Source: Acidimicrobiaceae bacterium
GTDB taxonomy: Bacteria; Actinomycetota; Acidimicrobiia; Acidimicrobiales; MedAcidi-G1
NCBI GenBank assembly: GCA_002699725.1
Contig: PACE01000033.1
Span: 1-5,576 of the forward strand
Length of the DNA: 5,576 bases
Direction: 5' to 3'
Shown: piece after piece, positions 1-4,714 of the stretch
Position numbering within the stretch: the first letter of the stretch is position 1
Layout: each line of letters opens with the position of its first letter
Notes under the pieces: model-generated
What the model was told of the DNA's origin: nothing
Databases searched by the model: none
The model's input: the letters and a program-made list of their open reading frames with translations, nothing else
Program-made: the position numbers and the translations under genes

Positions 1-15
1 GTTGCCAGGTGTCCC

Positions 16-107
16 GTCCCTCGACTCCCAACGGCTTCAGGCCGCCGTCCAGAGACACGGCTCCCCCGGAGCCGTGTGCGTGGGTTCGAGTCCCGCCAGG
101 GGCGCCA
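16..107 (+). tRNA. tRNA-like element: class II 3' half, D-arm not found (possible pseudo-tRNA or tRNA remnant)
   Basis: The 3' half looks like a class II (long variable arm) tRNA. A perfect 10-bp hairpin with a CCC loop lies at 55-77. It is followed by a canonical T-arm (stem 80-84 with 92-96, loop TTCGAGT at 85-91), then an acceptor-like strand at 97-103, G at the discriminator position 104 and an encoded CCA at 105-107. A G discriminator with a long variable arm is typical of Ser and Sec tRNAs. The best partner for the acceptor strand is GTCCCTC at 16-22, pairing at 6 of 7 positions and giving a 92-nt element. An anticodon-like hairpin is at 31-48 (5-bp stem, 8-nt loop TTCAGGCC). Only 8 nt separate the acceptor strand from that hairpin, so there is no room for a D-arm. 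It may be a decayed tRNA, a 3' tRNA fragment left by an integration event, or an unusual tRNA. I cannot assign an anticodon reliably. Confidence 0.35.
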
Positions 108-125
108 GCAGGCACAGGGTTCATC

Positions 126-204
126 GGTCCGGACCTCCGGCGCCGAATCGGTGGACATCCCCACTGCGTGGTGTCCCCACCGCCTCGGGAACCGGACCAT
201 CCGG
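126..204. repeat. Two near-identical CCGGACC-TCCGG motifs upstream of the first gene
   Basis: CCGGACCTCCGG at 129-140 and CCGGACCATCCGG at 192-204 differ by one inserted base and are both followed by a CGCCG or CGGCC tract. The first overlaps a perfect 10-bp palindrome, GGTCCGGACC at 126-135; the second is itself an inverted repeat (CCGGA, 3-nt centre, TCCGG). The second copy ends 5 bp before a candidate -10 box, so a regulator bound there would touch the promoter. In GC-rich DNA such palindromes also arise by chance. Confidence 0.25.
150..181 (+). other. Imperfect hairpin in the leader region
   Basis: GGTGG at 150-154 pairs with CCACC at 177-181, ACA at 155-157 with TGT at 172-174, and CCAC at 161-164 with GTGG at 168-171 around a TGC loop, with small bulges. 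No T-run follows, so a classic intrinsic terminator is unlikely. It lies between the tRNA-like element and the promoter of the first protein gene and could separate the two transcripts. Confidence 0.2.
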
Positions 205-209
205 CGGCC

Positions 210-239
210 TAGGTTGTGGCGAACGCCGAGCCGAAGGAG
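210..239 (+). promoter_or_regulatory. Candidate -10 box and ribosome binding site of the SnoaL-like gene
   Basis: TAGGTT at 210-215 fits the actinobacterial TANNNT -10 pattern and would place the transcript start near 222, giving a leader of about 25 nt. AAGGAG at 234-239 is a strong Shine-Dalgarno sequence 7 nt before the ATG at 247, and it decides that start. A GGGAACC at 187-193 resembles an ECF-sigma -35 element, but its distance to the -10 is longer than usual for that class, so I do not claim ECF control. Confidence 0.4.
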
Positions 240-246
240 CACCGTC

Positions 247-705
247 ATGGCCGACTTCACCCGAGGGGAAATCGAGGAGACACTCGCCGAGTTCACCCGA
301 CGCGCCGATGCGGCCGCCGACTCCGGCGACTGGAGTGAGTGGTCCGAGATGTTCACCGAGGACGCCCACTACCTCGAACACCACCTCGGCGAGTTCCACG
401 GCCGGGCTGCGATCCTCGAATGGATCACCGCAACCATGGCCGAGTGGCCTGCCAGCGAGATGGTGGCCTTCCCCACGGACTGGCACCTGATCGACGTCGA
501 AGCCGGACGGGTCGTGACGAAGATCCGGAACCGGTTCGCCGACCCCGGTGACGGCAGCATCCACCAGCCATCCAACCTCACCATCCTCGAGTACGCCGGC
601 GACGGGCGCTGGAAGTCCGAGGAGGACGTCTACAACCCGGCCTCCTTCGGTCAGGAAGTGGCGGCCTGGATCCGCCGGAAGAAGGAACTCGCCGCCGGAT
701 CCTGA
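247..705 (+). CDS. SnoaL/NTF2-like (ketosteroid isomerase-fold) domain protein
   Basis: This is a 152-residue cytoplasmic protein with the look of the SnoaL-like branch of the NTF2 superfamily, a cone-shaped fold used for isomerases, cyclases, dehydratases and non-catalytic ligand binding. The N-terminal helix (about residues 5-26) leads into GDWSEWSEMFTEDAHY (27-42), the usual family signature for the first part of the pocket. This is followed by HHLGEFHGRAAILEWI (45-60), where the G-R-A-A-I turn and helix are typical. The second half holds the expected strands, with NRF, SNLTILEY and DGRWKSEEDVYNP. His41, Tyr42, His45 and His46 line the region where catalytic residues sit in enzymatic members, but none proves a reaction. 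The start is set by AAGGAG 7 nt upstream; an earlier in-frame extension back to 76 has no such site and runs through the tRNA-like element. It stands alone, and the next gene is 180 bp away with its own promoter. Substrate unknown. Confidence 0.85.
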   Translation: MADFTRGEIEETLAEFTRRADAAADSGDWSEWSEMFTEDAHYLEHHLGEFHGRAAILEWITATMAEWPASEMVAFPTDWHLIDVEAGRVVTKIRNRFADPGDGSIHQPSNLTILEYAGDGRWKSEEDVYNPASFGQEVAAWIRRKKELAAGS

Positions 706-876
706 ACCCTACGGGCCACCATTCGGGAGGATGACGGCCTCGGGGCCGATCCCGTCACCGCCCATGGCCACGATCCTCGCCATGCCCATGCTCCCTGCGT
801 CCGAACCCCTGCAGGCGACGAACGACGGCGCACGTTAGAGCCCGGATCCGGCCCGGGTCGGCGGAGAGGAGAGGGC
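706..876. other. Intergenic stretch without a supported gene
   Basis: No reading frame here looks like a real protein. A short inverted repeat (CGGCC at 735-739, TCGG loop, GGCCG at 744-748) lies 30 bp after the upstream stop codon but has no T-run, so it is at best a weak terminator. The purine-rich run GGAGAGGAGAGGG at 863-875 looks like a Shine-Dalgarno sequence but sits upstream of the candidate -10 box of the next gene. It would be absent from a leaderless transcript. Confidence 0.4.
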
Positions 877-882
877 TAGGGT
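877..882 (+). promoter_or_regulatory. Candidate -10 box for a leaderless F420 subunit transcript
   Basis: TAGGGT fits TANNNT and ends 7 nt before the ATG at 890. This is the geometry of leaderless actinobacterial mRNAs and favours that ATG over the GTG directly before it at 887. No clear -35 element is visible. If transcription instead began further upstream, the purine-rich run at 863-875 could act as a ribosome binding site for the GTG at 887. Confidence 0.4.
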
Positions 883-889
883 TCGTGTG

Positions 890-2053
890 ATGGCTAACGC
901 TCCCCCCACGGTCAAGTCGACGAAGAAGTGGCCGCACCAGTGGAAGGAACTCTACGAAGAGGTCATCGACACGGGCCTGTGCACGGGCTGTGCCGGCTGC
1001 GTGATCGCCTGCCCCCACGACGTCATCGGCTACCGGCACGAGCCCGGCGCCTACAAGCCGTTCCACCTCGAGGACGAGCTCGGCGCCGACGACTGCGTCC
1101 ACGGCGTCAAGGGCTGCACCTCCTGCACCCGGGCCTGCCCCCGCTTCCGCGACTGGGAGTCCGAGGCCGACCGGCACCTCTTCGCCCGCGAGCGCCGGCC
1201 CGACGAGGTGTCCGGCATCTACCGCGACATCCTCCTCACCCGGGCCAGCGAACAAGCCGTCCACGAACAGGGACAGGACGGCGGACTGGTCTCGGCCATC
1301 CTCATCTGGTGCCTCGACAACGGGGTCATCGACGGCGCACTCGTCTCCCACCTCGGGGGAGACGGCGGGGGCTGGCAGGCGGTCCCCGCCCTCGCCACCG
1401 ACCGCGCCTCGGTGCTCGCCGGAGCGGGCAGCCGCTACACCTACTCGGCCAACACGCTGGCCATCACGGAGGCCCGCGAGAAGGGGCTGAAGTCCCTGGC
1501 GCTGGTCGGCATGAGTTGCCAGACGTCGATCGGCCCCGTCATGTGGCACCGCAAGGTGGGCAAGTCCGGCAGGCCCATCAAGCTCAACATCGGGCTGCTC
1601 TGCTCCAAGTCGTTCGACGACTCGATCTTCGAGGAACTGTTCGAGGCCAAGTACCGCCTCCGCAAGGAGGAGATCGTGAAGATGAACATCAAGGGCGTCT
1701 TCCAGGTCTGGATGGAGAACGGCGACTACCACGAGGTGCCGCTCAAGGAATGCCACGCCTGGACCCGGGAGGGCTGCAACCTCTGCCCCGACTTCGCCGC
1801 CGAGCACGCCGACATCTCGACGGGCGGCATCGGCGAGCACAACGACTGGACGCTCACGATCGTCCGCACCGAACTGGGGCGCCACATCATCTCGACCATG
1901 GTCGACGAGGGCGTGATCGAGTCCCGACCCGGCGACAGCGACCCCGGTGCCATCGCCCTCATGCACAAGTTGGCTGCCAAGAGCCGGGCCCGCTGGCCCG
2001 AGTGGGCCAACCCGTCGGCCCGGGTGGGCCTGCCGGTCAGGGCCGCCCCGTAG
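890..2053 (+). CDS. Coenzyme F420 hydrogenase/dehydrogenase beta-subunit (FrhB/FdhB) family iron-sulfur flavoprotein
   Basis: Members of this family bind FAD and iron-sulfur clusters and pass electrons between coenzyme F420 and a partner; examples are FrhB, FdhB and FpoF. The 387-residue product has an N-terminal ferredoxin-like region with two [4Fe-4S] motifs: Cys31-x2-Cys34-x2-Cys37-x3-Cys41-Pro, and Cys69 with Cys76-x2-Cys79-x3-Cys83-Pro. The FrhB N-domain begins around GQDGGLVSAIL (128-138), with DNGVIDGALVS at 143-153. The C-domain shows GMSCQT (207-212), GLLCSKSF (235-242) and GCNLCPDFAAEHADIS (295-310), including the usual Cys-x2-Cys-x-Asp-Phe. Cys238, Cys288, Cys296 and Cys299 could bind a further cluster. 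I start at the ATG at 890 because of the -10 spacing; a GTG start at 887 adds one residue. No hydrogenase, formate dehydrogenase or other partner lies nearby, so the electron donor is unknown. The family call is firm; the reaction is not. Confidence 0.9.
   Translation: MANAPPTVKSTKKWPHQWKELYEEVIDTGLCTGCAGCVIACPHDVIGYRHEPGAYKPFHLEDELGADDCVHGVKGCTSCTRACPRFRDWESEADRHLFARERRPDEVSGIYRDILLTRASEQAVHEQGQDGGLVSAILIWCLDNGVIDGALVSHLGGDGGGWQAVPALATDRASVLAGAGSRYTYSANTLAITEAREKGLKSLALVGMSCQTSIGPVMWHRKVGKSGRPIKLNIGLLCSKSFDDSIFEELFEAKYRLRKEEIVKMNIKGVFQVWMENGDYHEVPLKECHAWTREGCNLCPDFAAEHADISTGGIGEHNDWTLTIVRTELGRHIISTMVDEGVIESRPGDSDPGAIALMHKLAAKSRARWPEWANPSARVGLPVRAAP
1994..2030. terminator. Tandem GC hairpins at the 3' end of the F420 subunit gene
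   Basis: Two adjacent perfect hairpins with 4-nt loops are present. TGGCCC at 1994-1999 pairs with GGGCCA at 2004-2009, and GGCCC at 2017-2021 pairs with GGGCC at 2026-2030. They lie in the last codons of the gene, just before the convergent stop codons, and would form on either strand. There is no T-run, so termination is only a possibility, and they may simply reflect codon choice. Confidence 0.2.
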
Positions 2054-2064
2054 CGCCAGTCGAC

Positions 2065-2925
2065 CTACGCGGGCGCCACCTCGAAGGGCGGGCGCACGTT
2101 CGCCCAAGTCGGGTCGTCGAGGCGCTGAGCAAGCAGGCGCTTCATGGCAGGCACGAGCGGCTCACCGAGTCCGGCCCGCCATTCCCGCGCCTCGCCCAGG
2201 GCAACGGCGGCCACGTCGTGGCGGCCAGCAAGGTGCAGGGCGACCACCTCCGAGATGGCCGGCGCATTCACGTTGGCGGTCGCCGAGATGCACCCCGGTC
2301 CCCCCTCGCCCAGGCCGTCGAGCAGCCAGGCCTCGGAGCCCGGCCACACCGCCAACCCGTCGATGCCGAAGAAGGCGGCCGTGGTGCCCCAGTCGCCGGA
2401 CGAGTCCTTGATGCCGACGACCGTGTCGGGGTGGGCGTCGTGGAGGCGTCGGACGACGTCGACCGGCCAGCCCACGCCGGCCACCTGGGGGATGTGGTAC
2501 AGCACGATGCGGAGGCGGTCGTCGGCGACGCCGTCGACCAGCGCCTCGAGGTGGTCGACGAGCCCCTGGTCGGACGGGTCCTTCACGTAGAAGGGCGGCA
2601 GCACCAGCACGGCGGCACAGCCCGTCCCGACGGCGTGGCGGGTGAGGTGGACCGTGTCGGGGACGTTGGAGAGCCCGGTGCCGGGCAGCAGGACTGAAGC
2701 GTCGATGCCGCCCTCCACGAGTGCCTCGAGAGCGGTCGTGCGCTCGTGAATGCCAACGGACAGGGCCTCTCCGGTGGTGCCGAAGGGCACCAGGGCCACA
2801 CAACCCCCGTCGAGCAGTCGCTGGGCGTGCTCGACGTAGCGGCCGTGCGAGACCGTGCCGTCGTCCTCGAAGGGGGTGAGGAGCGGTGCGGTGAGACCAC
2901 GGGGGAACGCCGGAAAGCCGTTCAC
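2065..2925 (-). CDS. DapA/N-acetylneuraminate lyase superfamily aldolase, substrate unknown
   Basis: This 286-residue protein has the length and motif order of the class I aldolase family that includes dihydrodipicolinate synthase (DHDPS), N-acetylneuraminate lyase and KDG aldolases. These are TIM-barrel enzymes that form a Schiff base with a 2-oxo acid. Visible motifs are LTAPLLTPF (11-19), the oxo-acid-binding GTTGEALSV (49-57), the catalytic Tyr143 in VLYHIP, and the Schiff-base Lys173 in VGIKDSSGD (170-178). A later GxIS-TAN stretch is also typical. After Tyr143 the loop reads IPQVAGVGW, where true DHDPS has the P-G-R-T-G arginine that binds the substrate carboxylate. Lysine biosynthesis is therefore unlikely. 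I chose the GTG at 2925, 16 bp after the upstream stop codon; no earlier in-frame start gives a family-like N-terminus, and the Shine-Dalgarno is weak. It is the last gene of a minus-strand unit, so translational coupling is plausible. Confidence 0.85.
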   Translation of the reverse strand: MNGFPAFPRGLTAPLLTPFEDDGTVSHGRYVEHAQRLLDGGCVALVPFGTTGEALSVGIHERTTALEALVEGGIDASVLLPGTGLSNVPDTVHLTRHAVGTGCAAVLVLPPFYVKDPSDQGLVDHLEALVDGVADDRLRIVLYHIPQVAGVGWPVDVVRRLHDAHPDTVVGIKDSSGDWGTTAAFFGIDGLAVWPGSEAWLLDGLGEGGPGCISATANVNAPAISEVVALHLAGRHDVAAVALGEAREWRAGLGEPLVPAMKRLLAQRLDDPTWANVRPPFEVAPA

Positions 2926-2941
2926 GTCCCGGGCAGCCGGC

Positions 2942-3286
2942 TCAGGTGTTGCAGGCGGCGACGGCGTCGGTGAACCAGGGGAACAAGTCGGCCAGGCCGC
3001 TCTCGGTGACCTCGTCGCCTTTGTCCTTGAAGTGGTCGTTGAGCCGCTTGTAGTCATCCCAGGTGGCGCTTCCCTGCACCTCGGCGAGGACGCACTCGCA
3101 CATCGTGGTGGCCCTGGACTCGCTCAGGGCGCCGTTGGACTCGATGCAGGCATCGAGGAAGTTTCGCTCCGCCAGTCCTCGGCCGGTCTCGTCGGCCTGA
3201 TCGTCCCAACCCACCGGGGTTCCAGAACTGGCACAGCCGACCAACAACATCCCGGCGACGGCGAGGGCAGACAGGCGGGAAGGCAT
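2942..3286 (-). CDS. Small cysteine-containing lipoprotein, function unknown
   Basis: The 114-residue precursor has a compact lipoprotein signal peptide: positive N-terminus MPSR, hydrophobic core LSALAVAGML and lipobox LVGC with the lipidated Cys18. The mature part of about 97 residues should be anchored outside the cytoplasmic membrane. It carries Cys47, a Cys63-x-Cys65 pair and Cys112 near the C-terminus, so two disulfides are possible. The pattern DACIES...MCECVLAEVQ...TWDDYKRL recalls small secreted bacterial proteins with a C-...-CxC-V-L signature, but I cannot name the family. The start is uncertain. A GTG at 3313 would give a 27-residue signal peptide, and an ATG at 3358 overlaps the upstream stop codon as ATGA, giving a 42-residue one. 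None has a good Shine-Dalgarno. It lies between the glycosylase and aldolase genes and is probably cotranscribed with both. Confidence 0.7.
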   Translation of the reverse strand: MPSRLSALAVAGMLLVGCASSGTPVGWDDQADETGRGLAERNFLDACIESNGALSESRATTMCECVLAEVQGSATWDDYKRLNDHFKDKGDEVTESGLADLFPWFTDAVAACNT

Positions 3287-3354
3287 GGAGAGGGTTCGGG
3301 TGCGGCGTATCACGGGCAGGAGGCTACCGGCGACGACCCGCGCCTCGGTGGGCC

Positions 3355-4029
3355 TCATGCGGTGGCGAGCGCCCTGGCCCGATCGAGTACGGCGTCGAAC
3401 ATGTCCTCGGTGAGGCGCCCGGTGAACGTGTTCTGCTGCGACACGTGGAACGAACAGAGGATGGTCCGTCCATCCGGCAGTGCCGCCTCGACGCCGTGCC
3501 CGAACTTCGGACGGGGCGACAGGCCGAACTCTGCAGCGGCGGCCACGTAACCGATCTGCCCGAGCACCACGATGACCTTCACCTCGACCAGCGCATCCAC
3601 TTCCCGGACGAAGAAGGGCCGGCAGGCCGACCGCTCCTCCCCCGTCGGCTTGTTGGCCGGCGGCACGCACTTCACCGGCGCCGTGATGAACACGTCGGTG
3701 AGCGCTAGGCCGTCGTCCACGTGGTCGGACCCGGGTTGGTTGGCGAAGCCGGCCCGGTGCAGCGCCGCAAAGAGGAAGTCGCCGGAGCGGTCACCGGTGA
3801 AGACCCGACCGGTCCGGTTGGCGCCGTGGGCGCCCGGGGCGAGCCCCACGATCAGGATGCGAGCCCCGGGGTCGCCGAAGCCCGGCACGGGGCGCCCCCA
3901 GTAGTCCTGGTCTCGGTAGGCGGCCCGCTTCTCGGCGGCCACCTGCTCCCGCCACCCCACCAGCCGCGGGCAGGCCCGGCAGGCGACGACCTCGTCGTGC
4001 AGGTCGGCCAGGGCTCGGAGTTGCTCCAC
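3355..4029 (-). CDS. udgB: Family 5 uracil-DNA glycosylase (UdgB type)
   Basis: This DNA-repair enzyme removes uracil, and in characterised family members also other deaminated bases, from DNA to start base-excision repair. The 224-residue product shows all hallmarks of the iron-sulfur family 5 enzymes. Four cysteines fit the [4Fe-4S] cluster: Cys17-x2-Cys20 in ACRACPRLVGWRE, and Cys121-x14-Cys136. Motif 1, GLAPGAHGANRTGRVFTGD (62-80), is the family 5 version, lacking the acidic or Asn catalytic residue of other UDG families. Motif 2, HVSQQNTFTGRLT (195-207), is also family 5. The GTG at 4029 gives the usual N-terminus shortly before the first Cys pair, and lies 7 nt after a TACATT -10 box, so the mRNA is probably leaderless. 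An in-frame ATG at 4203 would run 150 bp into the divergent phosphatase gene, so I rejected it. It heads a three-gene minus-strand unit. Confidence 0.93.
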   Translation of the reverse strand: MEQLRALADLHDEVVACRACPRLVGWREQVAAEKRAAYRDQDYWGRPVPGFGDPGARILIVGLAPGAHGANRTGRVFTGDRSGDFLFAALHRAGFANQPGSDHVDDGLALTDVFITAPVKCVPPANKPTGEERSACRPFFVREVDALVEVKVIVVLGQIGYVAAAAEFGLSPRPKFGHGVEAALPDGRTILCSFHVSQQNTFTGRLTEDMFDAVLDRARALATA

Positions 4030-4053
4030 GGCTGCAATGTAGGTTGGACAGCC
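4030..4053. promoter_or_regulatory. Compact divergent promoter with overlapping -10 boxes
   Basis: Only 24 bp separate the glycosylase GTG from the phosphatase ATG. On the minus strand TACATT (4041 to 4036) ends 7 nt before the GTG; on the plus strand TAGGTT (4040-4045) ends 8 nt before the ATG. The two boxes share the self-complementary TA at 4040-4041, and both fit TANNNT with leaderless spacing. No Shine-Dalgarno exists for either gene. No good -35 is visible on either side. Confidence 0.55.
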
Positions 4054-4695
4054 ATGCCATCGACGCTCGTGCTGTACGTACGCCACGGTCGGACCCCGAC
4101 CACGGGAACCCTGCTGCCGGGTCGGGCCCCCGGCCTGCACCTCGCCGACGAGGGCGTCGAACAGGCGACGGTCGTCGCCGGACACCTGGTCGATGCCGCC
4201 CACCGACTCCCGGGCAGGGGCGTTGCAGCCGTCTACGCCTCACCGATGGAACGGGCCCGCGAGACCGCTGCGCCGATCGCCCGGGCACTCGGCCTACGGG
4301 TGCGCACCGCACGCGGACTCAACGAATGCGACTTCGGCAGGTGGACCGGCCGCCGCCTCAGGGACCTCTCCAGGTTGAAGGCCTGGAGAACCGTGCAACG
4401 CCAGCCGTCGCAGTTCCGGTTCCCCGGTGGCGAGTCGTTCGCCGAGATGCAGGCCCGCATGACCGGTCAGGTCGCCGACCTCGTCGCCGCCCATCCCGGC
4501 GGCACCATCGTCTGCGTCTCGCACGCCGACACCATCAAGGCGGCCCTGGCGTCGTCGCTCGGCACCCCGCTCGACCTGTTCCAGCGCCTCACCGTCGGCA
4601 CCTGCTCGATCAGCGCCGTGCTCCACACCGACGACCATCCGATCGTGTTGGCGGTCAACGCCCACGGGCCGCTCACCGGCCTGGTCCGATCCTGA
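4054..4695 (+). CDS. Histidine phosphatase superfamily protein, MSMEG_4193-like probable phosphomutase
   Basis: This 213-residue cytoplasmic enzyme belongs to the phosphoglycerate mutase-like histidine phosphatases, which transfer phosphate through a phosphohistidine. The RHG motif at 10-12 supplies the nucleophile His11 and Arg10. Arg67 in SPMERARET (63-71), the general-acid candidate Glu91 in LNECDFGRWTG (89-99) and His157 in VSHAD (155-159) complete the catalytic set. GTLLPGRAPGLHLADEG near the N-terminus, the Q-x-x-P-S stretch (115-119), FPGGESFAEMQAR (123-135) and the L-x-x-FQR-x-T segment closely resemble the actinobacterial MSMEG_4193 family. Its substrate is not established to my knowledge. 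The ATG at 4054 is 8 nt after TAGGTT and begins directly with the first beta strand, so a longer frame from 3721 is not needed. The MBL-fold gene starts 19 bp after its stop and is probably cotranscribed. As I recall, this family usually sits beside DUF3090 and SCO1664-type genes, and neither is visible here. Confidence 0.88.
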   Translation: MPSTLVLYVRHGRTPTTGTLLPGRAPGLHLADEGVEQATVVAGHLVDAAHRLPGRGVAAVYASPMERARETAAPIARALGLRVRTARGLNECDFGRWTGRRLRDLSRLKAWRTVQRQPSQFRFPGGESFAEMQARMTGQVADLVAAHPGGTIVCVSHADTIKAALASSLGTPLDLFQRLTVGTCSISAVLHTDDHPIVLAVNAHGPLTGLVRS

Positions 4696-4714
4696 TCGAG
4701 ATCCGGGGCAACCG

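Noticed and set aside
187..215. ECF-sigma promoter (GGGAACC with GTT)
   Set aside because: The motif is suggestive, but the distance between the two elements is longer than typical for the ECF classes I know, and a TANNNT box explains the site more simply.
76..246. N-terminal extension of the SnoaL-like protein to an ATG at 76
   Set aside because: The extra residues are unlike the family and overlap the tRNA-like element, and a strong AAGGAG sits at the right distance from the ATG at 247.
735..748. Hairpin CGGCC-TCGG-GGCCG as an intrinsic terminator after the SnoaL-like gene
   Set aside because: The stem is only 5 bp and no T-run follows, so it cannot be told from chance in this base composition.
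755..2107. A 450-codon minus-strand reading frame opposite the F420 subunit gene
   Set aside because: It is rich in Gly, Ala, Val, Asp and Arg with no recognisable motif, and it mirrors the codon structure of a clearly conserved gene on the other strand. Such antisense frames are expected in GC-rich DNA.
928..2697. A 589-codon plus-strand frame spanning the F420 gene end and most of the aldolase gene
   Set aside because: The product is an Arg/Pro/His-rich low-complexity string that crosses a convergent gene pair, while both genes have strong family motifs in their own frames.
3721..4053. N-terminal extension of the phosphatase to an ATG at 3721
   Set aside because: The extension is the antisense of the conserved glycosylase, and the RHG motif should lie about 10 residues from the start, as it does from 4054.
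4030..4203. Longer glycosylase start at an ATG at 4203
   Set aside because: It would overlap the divergent phosphatase by 150 bp and add sequence with no relation to family 5 glycosylases. The GTG at 4029 fits both the family length and the -10 spacing.
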